A stretch of 64,000 bases of DNA, from contig JAYKKM010000026.1 in NCBI GenBank assembly GCA_035772405.1, positions 62,001-126,000 on the forward strand, given 5' to 3'. Below, one piece after another: positions 47,317 to 57,005 of the stretch (position 1 is its first letter; each line of letters starts with the position of its first letter). The notes beneath the pieces were generated by a model. The model was not told the origin of the DNA and made no database searches. It saw only the letters and a list, made by a program, of their open reading frames with translations. The position numbers and the translations under genes are program-made. This stretch comes from Chrysogorgia sp. JL179-B06. Taxonomy: Eukaryota; Cnidaria; Anthozoa; Scleralcyonacea; Chrysogorgiidae.

Positions 47317-47447
47317 GTTGCTAACAACAACATTCCTGTGCGCCCGGCAACCACAGCTTTTTGAAAAAGTTTTTGATAAATATATTTTGAGATGTTTTTT
47401 CAAAAAGTTGTAGTTGCCAGGCGCAAAGGAATGTTGTTGTTAGCAAC
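47317..47447. mobile_element. 131-bp hairpin (MITE-like) in terminal repeat (C)
   Basis: Same ends and length as 33698-33828, with several substitutions. Confidence 0.7.
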
Positions 47448-47643
47448 ACACCGCATGGTAACCTACGTCATGTACTCGAGGACAACGACATAGTCAACAT
47501 TGTGTCGTGAGAGACTTGCTATTTAAAGAGAAGAGTGACGGAGAATAAGAACGTCTATAAATATCGTGAATAAAAAACCGTTGTGTGAATGGGCTCGCGT
47601 GATTGTTATGAAACCACAAGTGGCCACCTGCTAGCGTAGCGAG

Positions 47644-47905
47644 TTAACCCGTTTGTTCACTATTTTCAGTGTTTACCACCTCACTTCTAAAATGGTGATC
47701 GTACACATATTTTGACGTTGTGATCCCTCCCGACAACAAGCCCAAGAAAGGCACGTACGGTGTCACAACCGCGACAATGCTTCCAACGTCTTTCTTTAGT
47801 AATGGGTCTTTTTGCAACTCATCATTTAGTTCGTCAGGGTTCTCAATGGCGTTCAACCCATCCAGTAAGTTAGCGAATTTGCTGATTAACAAGTCGGTGA
47901 GAAAA
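47644..47905 (-). pseudogene. 3' fragment of the conserved membrane protein gene (C terminal repeat)
   Basis: Reads LISKFANLLDGLNAIENPDE through the hydrophobic VTPYVPFLGLLSGG segment to the stop, closely matching A and B. The 5' half is missing: homology stops within LTD(LL)M and is replaced by sequence leading to the POLB stop. It is best explained as part of a terminal repeat copied from the other end of the element. Confidence 0.75.
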
Positions 47906-47933
47906 CAACCTTATGGGAATCACGTCACAGTGT

Positions 47934-50900
47934 TTAAGATGTGTCAGTGGGTGTGTCTCTCACTACAATGTTTTTGTGACCATACGCGTAGGAGTCAATA
48001 CCATTTTCTAAAAGGTATCGTTTATCATCAAAACAGGATAGCGACACTTTATTAATTTCATAACTACCTAGCTGATGTTTGACGCTTCTAATGGTCTTCA
48101 TTGTGTGTCGCAATTGTTTCTGCTCAAGTAACACACTTTTATAATCTTCGTGTCTGATCACTTTTTTAATTATATTCTTTCTGACACCTTTAGCGGTTTT
48201 CCCACCACCTCCATCCTCTTTCAAATAGCTATACATCTTACTGCGCAACCCGACAAACTCGACAATTGGTGTTCCAGCGCACTCGTCTTTCATCTTGCCA
48301 ATAACTTTCTTGTTCTCTTTGAAAGCAAATGGGTTGTCTGCAGGGTAATCGCTATTGTCAAACTTTTCGCGCTCCTCCATGAAGTCAGAGTAAACGTCGT
48401 CGGTTTCGATTGTGTACAGCAAGCTGTCAGTGTCGGTGAAGTGCAATCTGCAGGTGTTGCTAGAGTACTTTTTCATGATATAATTATAATGAAAATCATA
48501 CATCAGCGTTTTGCTCAAGTCTAGTATGCACATACCCACATATGCAGGTCGATTTAGTGTCAGCGTTTCTTTAACTTTGTGGACAGCGACTAAGTTCTCG
48601 CTAAATATTTTGCAAGACACAAACGTTGGCTTCGAGACAAGCTTTTTTAGTTTCTTCGCAGTGGTCACTAATTTTACGTCCACGCGCTTTCTCAAATTTT
48701 CCATCGTTTTCCCAAACACGCTGTTGTTCATTAGCTTGAAGAAGTCTTTCTCGAAAGCGTTCTTAGCCGCAGTTCTTTTGACTGTGTTAAAGTCGATGTA
48801 CTTGCCCAACCACTTGGACTGATCAAATTGTAGGACCCTATAAACCTTTTTGATTTTCAATCCAAGATCCATGTACAACTGCAGATTTCTATAATGACAC
48901 ACGTACTTTTTTTTGTCCATCAAATTAGTCACCAGCTTCTTCGCACCACCAACACTCACATTAAACTTATTTTTGATTTTCGTGCAGTACTCCGACAACA
49001 TGTCAACAGTTATTTCCATCTTCTCAGGAGCCAGCGGGTAATCGTTATGTAGGTCATGCAAGTGGTCTGGATACTCCAAGTCGACTTCGAGTAGCAGACC
49101 CTTTTCACTATCGTTGTGGTAGTCACACAAGTTCACTCTCTCTATTTCTTTCTTAGTCAACCATTTAAAACCACCCGTAGGTAGACTTCGACTCATTGCC
49201 CATCCATAAAAGTTGTTGGCATCAAGGTACATCAAATACTTCGACTCTTTCGATTTATCGTGCCCCTTCATGTACTTATTATTTGCCACGCCATGTCTGT
49301 TGCATATGTAGCTCACACCACCACGCATACCCATTTCTACGAACTGGAACATGTCAATGTCGGACAATAATTCGAGTTCCACTCCAGTCATCTTTAACAT
49401 GGCGTCCCAAGCCAATCCAGGTGATGTGAAATAGTGACACGGGTCTAGTTTATACTCACGATGACATGTCTTTCTAAAGTTCTCAAAAACATCAGCGAGC
49501 AAGAGCACATCGCTTTTCAAATACAGATCATGGTACCCACCCATATTTTCAACGTTGAAGTAGTCCCACACATCGCAAGCGCGCTCATGCATTTCTTCCG
49601 TAATATGCTCGTCATTCAGAATGCTGTAAAAGTCCTTTTTGGAGGGTAGCTCACGTTCATCGAATTTATCAAAGGAGTCCATATAATCATAGGGATAGAC
49701 CCCCTTTCTTGTCATTAGTGCCAACCCTGTCTCATGAAACACTTCTGACGTGTATTTGAAAGCGTCCCTTGGTAGGTTCTTCACCAAGTTGTCCAAAGAG
49801 CTACCCATGAACTGAAAGCTATCCAAGAATACCAAGTTTTTTCCAAGCATGAACGCCATGTACTTCTCCATGTTGTTCGGTATCACATTTATGTCTTGAC
49901 CAAACTTACCAATCTCCTGCATAATGAAGTGACTATCGTAACCGCGTAAGTAATGAAAGATCACAGGAATTTTATCAGTCAATTTAAAGTTCACGTTACA
50001 GTCGCGATGTGTGGACCCTCTGTACTTACCTGACACGTGACAGTGGTCTCTCACTCTAACGTCAGCGCCAGTGTACTCAACACTGCAAATATGACAACTT
50101 TTAGCCTCGTCAAAGTCTTGTTTATCGTCATCAGTCAGTATCATTTCTTTGTTAAAGTGACTCTCAGATGTCTTTTTACAATATTCGACAATTTCTAACA
50201 TCTCCCCAATGAACTTGTTAACTGCATTTTCACCGCGATACACCTTTACTATACTCATTGTCATAGCAACAAACTAGTTTATACCCATAACCACAGTCAA
50301 CGTGCCTCTGGTAAGCATTTGTGTAGCTACACTCACTTGATGGTGTTGTCGTGTGCACCTTCTGTGTGATAGCCTCGAAGTCTGCGTACACCACAAATGG
50401 TACGTTTAGTTGTCTACTATAATTCTTATATTTCACTCTCGCACCTTTTTGCGGCATTTTAATAGCTTGCTTCCCATTAATGACCAAACATACTTCCATA
50501 TGACGTTCAAGCACGTCCGCACGACTAAAACACTGCAGGCAATACCTACAAAAGTGCATTCTCGCCTTATGCTCTGTCTGACGGTACATGAATTTGTTGA
50601 AATCACGAATATACACATAGTGCTTGTCACCCTCATCACTAGTTATCAACAATAGGTCCATATGGTCAGGATACACCTCCTTAGAAACATACACAGGGAA
50701 TGGTTGCTTATCTTCATACCCAAAGACATTAATACTAATATCGTTAGCCCTTTCAATCTTGTTGTAATCTTTGAGTGCGACTGGGAAATCAATTCCGTCG
50801 TAGTTCAGCTCGCTGATGTGGCTGACGTACTTCGACGTTCTATGGGAGTTTTTTCCAACAGGAAACTTGTGTGCTAGGTGACACCATCTAAAGCACTCGT

Positions 50901-51630
50901 TGTCGTCTCCATTATTCACGTTTATCAAACCCTTCTTACTATTGCACAGCTCCTTTGGCAATGTAATATAACTACTCCCACTCAAAGGCCTGTAAATAGC
51001 GATATTAACGTAGTGTGCGTCTATTTTGTCGATAGTCCATCCAGACCCCTCAGATAACCACCCAGCTATCCGTGTCAAAATCTGTTCCGATCCACGATTG
51101 GCAACATCCTCGATGTCACGCTCATTAATGACGACGAACGTTCCACTGTTAAAGTAGGCAGTTTTATATGTGATCTTATTGAACCCCAAAGTTTTCTCGA
51201 AAGTGACCTTAACTGTCTCTACCACTTTCATTCCGTTAGTCTCACCCAACTCGCGTCTCAAGAGGTTGATGACAGCGCTTCTAGTTGCGTTTAGTTGATT
51301 GATGTCTCTAGCGTTAACCACCCCGACTCCGTAAGACCTTGTGAATCCTCTCAGTGCTCGATCCAACAACCGCGGACTATGGTCTTCAACTGTAGGTTGC
51401 GCTTCCTGATTTCTAGCAAGACGGTTATACGTCCGACTACCAACGTTGACTCGCCTGTTTGTCAGCGGATTAACAATAGTCGCATTTGTTGGGTCACTAA
51501 AAACACCATCTCTAACAAGTTGATTGTAGACTCGCCCATGAACATTGACTGCTCTACCTGTTAGCGGATTTACAACGGCTGCACCAACCACATCAGTTCT
51601 AGAGAGTGAGTTTTCTATGACGTCACCCAT
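47934..51630 (-). pseudogene. POLB: Polinton DNA polymerase B, one frameshift (C)
   Basis: The two frames (50230-51630, N-terminal; 47934-50264, C-terminal) overlap near 50245, where one extra base breaks a protein of about 1,230 aa. N-terminus: two adaptor-like repeats (NPLTGRAVNV, NPLTNRRVNV). A Cys/His finger at about residue 390 and Exo I (VVYADFEAI) follow. After the break come Exo II (RGYDSHFIMQEI), Exo III (YHDLYLKSDVLLLADVFE), palm A (YLDANNFYGWAMS), motif B (NNSVFGKTMENL), motif C (FTDTDSLLY) and a SKMYSYL motif. It replicates the element by protein priming in this family. The start at 51630 is 12 bp after the zinc-ribbon stop. Confidence 0.85.
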
Positions 51631-51642
51631 GGCTTCTATATA

Positions 51643-52206
51643 CTACACTTGTATTTTTTTCCTAAGCCACTCGTTGTAGTACTGATCGCTACTTTCACAC
51701 CATCCCAACTTTGGATACGCCACCCCAAACAGATTGTCGTCAAACTTCTCTTTCACCTTCCCGTCTTTAAGGTCTGACACCTTCTCAAGTGTCTTGAATT
51801 GTCTTCTATGGCACAACCTAATAATGTAGTATCCGTATCTGCTGACGTTTCTGCCCTTTATCAACCCACATGAGTACAACACATTGACAACTTTCAAGAA
51901 GTCCTCTTTTATCAACTCGAGGTGCTCACCCTTCACAACGTTTCGTAGTCTCCTCCCCATCCACCAAGACCGCTTGTGAACGCTTTTTGGTCGTGTGAGT
52001 CTCATGTCACTATAACTCTGAGTGTAACCCCATTCGATGTCACCACACTTTGGACACGCGTACCCACCACAGTCAGTCATGTTTTTCACAACGCCACAAT
52101 CCAAGCAGTAGTAAAGCCTGAAGGTGTCTCCACACTCAATTTTCGTTTCATTCGCAATCTCATCAATTGTCAAACCATAACTCATCTGCCTCATAAGTTT
52201 GTCCAT
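51643..52206 (-). CDS. Zinc-ribbon protein, possible VLTF3-like factor (C)
   Basis: 187 aa from MDKLMRQMSYG. The ribbon uses YYCLDCGVV and YACPKCGD, with all four Cys present. The basic RPKSVHKRSWWMGRRL and helical KEDFLKVVNVLYSCGLIKG follow. It ends RKKIQV, shorter than the B form. A promoter-like motif (tgttggagtagtata) precedes the ATG. Transcription-factor function is inferred from the ribbon and from the neighbourhood beside POLB. Confidence 0.5.
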   Translation of the reverse strand: MDKLMRQMSYGLTIDEIANETKIECGDTFRLYYCLDCGVVKNMTDCGGYACPKCGDIEWGYTQSYSDMRLTRPKSVHKRSWWMGRRLRNVVKGEHLELIKEDFLKVVNVLYSCGLIKGRNVSRYGYYIIRLCHRRQFKTLEKVSDLKDGKVKEKFDDNLFGVAYPKLGWCESSDQYYNEWLRKKIQV

Positions 52207-52231
52207 CACTTATACTACTCCAACATTTTTT

Positions 52232-52651
52232 TTATCGAGTGAGTACCCATGCCGCTACTCCACTACCCAAACCTAGCGCACCAACAAACAATAATTGGTA
52301 ATCCCTCATTTCCGCACTCGGTTGGTAGTAATCCGCAATCTTCGGGAGGTCAGTGAACACTCGTCCGCTGTACTGTATGGTCATTACGCTTCTAAGTTCT
52401 TCCAACGCGTGGTTTGTGTCGTTGATGTCAGCATTAGCGTCTGAGAGCTGTTGTCGCAAGCGCTGAATCTGATCTTTTTTAGCGATTTCATTTTCATACC
52501 ACACTTCTTTCGCACTGGCCAGCTGTTCCAACGCGTGGTTGTGTCTCTTCATCTCAGCTTCATAGCCTGTGTGGTTAAACTTCGAAAACATAAAGCCAGC
52601 GCCTGCAAAAGCCACTGCATTAAAAATCCCTCCAGCCACAACGCTCGCCAT
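52232..52651 (-). CDS. Membrane/coiled-coil protein (C, 139 aa)
   Basis: Intact: N-terminal membrane segment (VVAGGIFNAVAFAGAGFMF), coiled-coil (DQIQRLRQQLSDANADIND), conserved KIADYYQPS, and a second membrane segment (LLFVGALGLGSGVAAWVL) at the C-terminus. The B copy has lost the second segment. It is part of the run of small membrane proteins upstream of the zinc-ribbon and POLB genes. Function unknown. Confidence 0.65.
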   Translation of the reverse strand: MASVVAGGIFNAVAFAGAGFMFSKFNHTGYEAEMKRHNHALEQLASAKEVWYENEIAKKDQIQRLRQQLSDANADINDTNHALEELRSVMTIQYSGRVFTDLPKIADYYQPSAEMRDYQLLFVGALGLGSGVAAWVLTR

Positions 52652-52655
52652 TAAC

Positions 52656-52892
52656 TTACGTTGATTTGAATGGATCTGTCGGTATCCACTTTTTTGATTG
52701 CGCCCATTTTACTAACAGCGTTCCTGCACCAACAGCTGCAGCAAGTTTCACTGTACCTTTAACTGTCTCTGGTGTTCCCAATGGTTCTCCCAAAGCCCTT
52801 TTAGAAATCATACTAACTACCACAGCACCAGTCGTGACAAGTAGCGCATCATACAATTCGTTCATAAGTTCTTTTCGATCGATCGCAGCCAT
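52656..52892 (-). CDS. Small hydrophobic protein (C, 78 aa)
   Basis: 78 aa from MAAIDRKELMNELYDALLVT, the start shared with B. Two hydrophobic segments and a WIPTDPFKST tail. An upstream in-frame Met at 52919 is not used in B and is not favoured. The gap to the next gene is 4 bp. Probably membrane-associated. Confidence 0.6.
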   Translation of the reverse strand: MAAIDRKELMNELYDALLVTTGAVVVSMISKRALGEPLGTPETVKGTVKLAAAVGAGTLLVKWAQSKKWIPTDPFKST

Positions 52893-52915
52893 ATATACAT
52901 TGTCGTGTGTTTTGT

Positions 52916-53251
52916 TCAAGAATCAAATGTGTCTAACGCTGGACGACAAGTTCTACGATTTTCTGGCGCACTAACTTCTGCAGTACTCGCGGGTGTTTCT
53001 TTTTCACTGCTAATTGTGTACCATAGCGAAGCACCAGCAATGATAACACCAAGTGTTCCGACAATGTAACCATAGCTCCACTCACTACTCTGCTCCTCAT
53101 TAACTATCATTTCACGCATTTTCCTTTCTTTCGCAGCTTTCGATATCTCAGCCAACTTCTTACCAGCAGCAACGCGTTTTGGGTCCTTCACCTTAACACT
53201 TTTCACATCGGCTGTGATCTTAGCGTCAACAGTCTGTGAGTCTTCAGTCAT
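52916..53251 (-). CDS. Small basic membrane protein (C, 111 aa)
   Basis: Lys-rich N-terminus (KDPKRVAAGKKLAEISKAAK), one membrane segment (YGYIVGTLGVIIAGASLWYTIS) and polar tail. Colinear with the B gene, with a divergent tail (PASTAEVSAPENRRTCRP). It is the first gene in the leftward run to POLB and has a divergent promoter shared with 53382. Confidence 0.6.
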   Translation of the reverse strand: MTEDSQTVDAKITADVKSVKVKDPKRVAAGKKLAEISKAAKERKMREMIVNEEQSSEWSYGYIVGTLGVIIAGASLWYTISSEKETPASTAEVSAPENRRTCRPALDTFDS

Positions 53252-53381
53252 CTAATACATTATCACGTGTTATCTTACTCACAGTTGACCTCACAGGTAT
53301 CTCACAGTTGACCTCACAGATATCTCACAGTCCCAAACCAAACGCACTAAAAATTAGGATTTTTTCTGGGAGTATAACATA
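53252..53381. promoter_or_regulatory. Divergent promoter with direct repeats (C)
   Basis: Two to three copies of the unit cacagttgacctcacag (53279-53332) and an E-box cacgtg near 53264. A promoter-like ttttttctgggagtataac lies just before the ATG at 53382. Copy B has the same design. Confidence 0.5.
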
Positions 53382-54122
53382 ATGACTCAAGCCCGAGAGG
53401 TTAGCGAGACAAATCTTGTCTACATGCGAAGAAACCACTTTATCAACGTGTCTATCCCACAAGACACCTCTGGACCTAGTGTCTTAAAAGAGTACTTATC
53501 AGCCTTCGCGTTGCACGACATCTATAGTAGAGATGAGGAGTCGCTAAAACGATTCAACGCTCAGACTCTCACCACAAAGCGTGTTCACGTGGCTTGGATC
53601 AATCTTCAAGAAGACGGAGCCAACTGGTGGGTTGATGTGTTAGCTAGCAAGATCCCCGTGTGGTGTTACTTACCGTTCAAGCGTCTTGTGTTAGCGAGTG
53701 ATGTCTACTTGGGCGACCCTTGTGAGTCCACCGCTACATTACTCGGTTGCTACCTCGAAGTGTTCTTAATGATCCTTCTATGGAGACCATGCCCAACCAA
53801 ACTCAAAGCGTGGCTTAAGCTCGCCGCGAACCGTGACGTTAACGTTTGCATGGTGGGGTGTTGCGACATACTGAGTGTGGACGACATCGAGGACCACATA
53901 CGCTCGTTCATCCATCAGAGCTTTGCACACGCGCACAATGTGTACATGTGCTACCCATGTGGTGTGACCACATACAACCCAATGCATCGCTCAAGACACG
54001 AGAGCTCACAGTCCCATCTTAAAAACTTAGAGCTTCAGCGGATATTTAACAACGAAGAGCAGTTGCCGCAACAGGAGAGAACATTTCTCTGGAGGTATAG
54101 TAGTCATGAAGAAAGTTGGTAA
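53382..54122 (+). CDS. Unknown Cys-rich protein next to TK (C, 246 aa)
   Basis: Intact; the C-terminal part is longer than in copy B (ends RTFLWRYSSHEESW). Conserved stretches are VSIPQDTSGPSVL, IPVWCYLPFKRLVLAS, DPCESTATLLGCYLEVFL and NVCMVGCCDILS...CYPCGVTT. It overlaps the TK start by 17 bp in another frame, so the two genes are tightly linked. The TK promoter-like motif lies inside its last codons. No family is recognised. Confidence 0.6.
   Translation: MTQAREVSETNLVYMRRNHFINVSIPQDTSGPSVLKEYLSAFALHDIYSRDEESLKRFNAQTLTTKRVHVAWINLQEDGANWWVDVLASKIPVWCYLPFKRLVLASDVYLGDPCESTATLLGCYLEVFLMILLWRPCPTKLKAWLKLAANRDVNVCMVGCCDILSVDDIEDHIRSFIHQSFAHAHNVYMCYPCGVTTYNPMHRSRHESSQSHLKNLELQRIFNNEEQLPQQERTFLWRYSSHEESW
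54085..54105 (+). promoter_or_regulatory. Promoter-like motif before TK (C)
   Basis: tttctctggaggtatagta immediately before the ATG, equal to the motif in B; it lies inside the upstream coding region. Confidence 0.5.
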
Positions 54123-54672
54123 ACTAGAAATTGTGATTGGTCCCATGTTCGCAGGAAAAACGACAGAGACTCTTCGTAGGTTAGTCGCGTTAAGTAAATC
54201 AGGGCTTAGAGTCCTTTACATGAACAACACAGGTGACACTAGGCGAACCGACCACGCGTTCTCCACACATCGTCAGACCATTGTTGTCGGGTCAGACAGT
54301 TTACCTGCGAAGTTAATCACCAACCTTCCGAGTTCTTCCAAACTAACTGGCTACGACGTCATCGGCATTGATGAAGGCCATTGGTACTCTGATCTACTCC
54401 CAATTATTCGCGAATATGTCAAAGCTGGCATTCACGTCATTATTTGTGGTCTCATAACAACAGAGCACTTAAAAAAACTTGGTGAGCTTGACACACTCTT
54501 TCCAATGGCAGACGACATCACATTTCTAAAAGCGTATTGCGCCGTTTGTCGTGACACTGAAGCCACAACTGTTGAAGCGCCATTCAATTGGAGATACAAT
54601 CCAGGACCATCATTTGTTGGTGGTGCTGAGCAATATCGCGCAGTGTGTAGACGTCATCATCCTTCCACATAA
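54106..54672 (+). CDS. TK: Thymidine kinase, type II (C)
   Basis: 188 aa, MKKVGKLEIVIGPMFAGKTT with the P-loop, IDEGHWYSD, VIICGL and zinc ligands CAVC and CRRH, all as in B. It carries a small number of substitutions, mostly outside active regions, consistent with selection for function. It phosphorylates thymidine to TMP. It converges on the BRO-N gene. Confidence 0.9.
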   Translation: MKKVGKLEIVIGPMFAGKTTETLRRLVALSKSGLRVLYMNNTGDTRRTDHAFSTHRQTIVVGSDSLPAKLITNLPSSSKLTGYDVIGIDEGHWYSDLLPIIREYVKAGIHVIICGLITTEHLKKLGELDTLFPMADDITFLKAYCAVCRDTEATTVEAPFNWRYNPGPSFVGGAEQYRAVCRRHHPST

Positions 54673-54772
54673 AATTAGGGACGCTCTCGATACGTTCCAC
54701 TTTTTTAAATTTAGACATTGGACACATGAAGCGCCCAATGTCGTAGAGACAACATTTTCACACACATAGACA
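54673..54772. terminator. Hairpin between convergent TK and BRO-N genes (C)
   Basis: gacattgg...ccaatgtc stem with a loop of about 11 bases near 54714-54742, equivalent to the signal in B. Confidence 0.4.
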
Positions 54773-55540
54773 TTAGTCGCGCACCACACAGTGGTGTCTC
54801 TCGTGGTTACTTAACGCTGCTTTATTTTTAAATTTACGAATACACTGGGAACATTGAAACCCAATGTCAAAGAAATATTTTATTACTGCAGTAATAGCGT
54901 CGTCGTATGAGTCACACAACAACGTTAGATAACCAGCGGATTTGTATCTGAGTAGCACCTCGCCTTGCTCTTTGGATGTCTTACCTGTACCACCTGGGTT
55001 CTTGAACTCAATCACGAGTCCGCTGTGTTGTCGGTTTGCATTAGCAATAATCAAATCAGGTGTTCCACGTTGGTAACCTTTTTTCCACGAATTTATTCTC
55101 TTCGCAGAGGTGTCTTGATTTTCACCAAGCCCGGCTATCAAAATAGCTTCTGGATAATATTTCCTAAGAAAACCAACGACTTTCGTGTGGAGATCGAACT
55201 CAGTGATCATTTTAAACTGATTATGTTTGAGACCAACGTCAGCTACAGTCTTTCTAGCACTTGGCAAGACCTCTGAGTGCACCCACCTTCCGAAATGTTT
55301 CGCACGCTCCATTTTACTTGAGAACACCAACGAGTAGACTCCAAGTTCGTTGATAAACGAGGCCTGTTCCATCCTCATTTTACAATCAGGTTCGACATGA
55401 TCGTTAACTGCATCTTTTGGTCGAGCGTAACCTAAAGCGCTCGCGACTTCTTTTGCTTTGAACCATATGTCACCGTTGTGATTAACCGTCGTGATTTGAT
55501 GACCATCGAAATCGAATAGTTGGAGTATCGCGGAAGTCAT
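54773..55540 (-). CDS. BRO-N / PD-(D/E)XK nuclease / C2H2 finger protein (C)
   Basis: 255 aa from MTSAILQLFDFDG, intact. BRO-N motifs IWFKAKEVASALGYARPKDAV and NELGVYSLVFSSKM, nuclease RGTPDLII/VIEFKNPGGTGK, and a C-x2-C...H...H/C finger at the end. It is more like B than A. The motif ttgtgggagactatatagtg lies directly upstream. Likely role in DNA processing. Confidence 0.75.
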   Translation of the reverse strand: MTSAILQLFDFDGHQITTVNHNGDIWFKAKEVASALGYARPKDAVNDHVEPDCKMRMEQASFINELGVYSLVFSSKMERAKHFGRWVHSEVLPSARKTVADVGLKHNQFKMITEFDLHTKVVGFLRKYYPEAILIAGLGENQDTSAKRINSWKKGYQRGTPDLIIANANRQHSGLVIEFKNPGGTGKTSKEQGEVLLRYKSAGYLTLLCDSYDDAITAVIKYFFDIGFQCSQCIRKFKNKAALSNHERHHCVVRD

Positions 55541-55567
55541 CACTATATAGTCTCCCACAAAAAAAAA

Positions 55568-55708
55568 CTACTCGATGTGGGCGCTAGGTTTTTTGTAGAT
55601 CTGGTTTGTTGTGTACCAACGCATCAGATATGTTTTATTAGCCCTCAGTTTTCTACGTCGTCTGAAAAAGTTTATAATGTTACGAACCAGCTTTCTGAAC
55701 CAACCCAT
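55568..55708 (-). CDS. Small conserved basic protein MGW (C)
   Basis: 46 aa, MGWFRKLVRNIINFFRRRRK, ending RWYTTNQIYKKPSAHIE. The start lies 1 bp after the MGACIS stop. Conserved between A, B and C, so probably a true protein. Confidence 0.65.
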   Translation of the reverse strand: MGWFRKLVRNIINFFRRRRKLRANKTYLMRWYTTNQIYKKPSAHIE

Positions 55709-55709
55709 T

Positions 55710-55919
55710 TTAACTTAGGTCACGTCTCCTACCACTCACAGTGTCTGGTTCTGGTAACATAATAGGTTTGCCGTAAGTCTTTTTAGACCTCATACCAATC
55801 TCAGCGTGGAGCTCGAGAGTTATATCACCGCGACCAAATGACCCACCAGCTTTGAACATGTGGTCAGTCGTTTTATTTATTTTATATATTTCATGAGGCC
55901 TCGAAATACACGCTCCCAT
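55710..55919 (-). CDS. Small conserved protein MGACIS (C)
   Basis: 69 aa, MGACISRPHEIYKINKTTD with the predicted myristoylation start, FKAGGSFGRGDI and RSKKTYGKPIMLP. It starts at the fibre stop codon as in A. Probably membrane-targeted. Confidence 0.65.
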   Translation of the reverse strand: MGACISRPHEIYKINKTTDHMFKAGGSFGRGDITLELHAEIGMRSKKTYGKPIMLPEPDTVSGRRRDLS

Positions 55920-56938
55920 TTACTTTATACCATATTCCTTCATCATTTCTCCACCCATGATTATGATGTCTCGGTTCGTCATGTAACCACTCACAATTTT
56001 CACACCGTAGAATTCTATCAACGATGGGTGCGCATAAGGTGCGAGTGGTATTCTTGGTCGATGTATTCCAAAAATTGTTCCATAGGGTGTGCCTATCTTT
56101 TTCATATTTGCTACGAAGTCTGAATCGGTTGACTTGATGTTGTTGACCCTGACATGCGAGTTGCTCATTTGCCAGTGTATCGATATCATGTGCATTTTAC
56201 TTATGTCAACACCACTCGGAATAGTGCATATGCTCTCCATCGCTGGGACGCTACCACCATACGCGAGTCCATTAGTCATACCAGTCTTGTACCCTATGAA
56301 CTTATCCCTCTGACCATCGTCGTTTGATATAATTGTCTCCCAATTTGATCCAGCGGTTCTCATAGGTAACCTCACCACAACAAAAATAGAGAGATCACAC
56401 CATTGCATACTCGGGCAGTTAAAATGAAGACCTGACTCAAGTGGGATTGGTGTTAACACAGGTGATAGAAAACTTTGGCCTGCACTGTTGATGCCAATAA
56501 TAGCAGGGGCGGATTTAACGTTAGGCAAATAAGGCAGCCGCCTAAGGTGACAAACTCAAATGACGATAATTTTTACGCGATGTAGGGAAGAGAAAGGCGT
56601 AAATAATAATATAATTCAGAAAATGAGATTAGCATTTGCTCACAAACAACGATGAGCGAAATCAATTTCTATAATTTATTGCAGTTCCTCGATCGGGTAT
56701 TTTCGTCTCCAACCTCGTCCCCAGGCTCTTTTTTGAGCCCCCAAACCCAAAACGCCTGCACTGCAGGCTACCTGCAGCTTCGGGATCCTTCGACCATTCG
56801 GAAATTTTGTGAGTGAATTTTGCCTTATCTGTATTGAGCGCTGATTGGTTTGCCTTATCTCTGCGCCATTTTGCCTTACTTGCCGAAGCTACGAACTCTG
56901 GTTTGCCTTACTTGCCGAAGCTACGAAGTTGGTCCGAG

Positions 56939-57005
56939 CTCATTTGCCTTGCTTTGCCTCATTTGCCTTGCTTTGCCTCATTTGCCTTGCTTTGCCTCAT
57001 TTGCC
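56939..57005. repeat. Short 19-bp tandem repeat in hAT-like element
   Basis: About three and a half copies of catttgccttgctttgcct. Confidence 0.7.

Larger units (their letters stand above)
46677..47905. repeat. Left terminal inverted repeat of Polinton C
   Basis: 1.23 kb matching the gene-side terminus of B (32946-34270), including palindrome, iterons, hairpin-T signal, 131-bp hairpin and the 3' part of the small membrane protein gene. It sits beside POLB, where an end repeat of the other side would be expected. It is interpreted as a TIR whose inner border lies in that gene (47644-47905). Confidence 0.6.

Noticed and set aside
50230..50264. Programmed frameshift in POLB of C
   Set aside because: No slippery heptamer or downstream structure is evident, and one extra base explains it; B cannot be compared because its POLB ends before this point.
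48150..50877. Several plus-strand frames opposite POLB
   Set aside because: Shadows of the polymerase gene; none has a domain or start context.
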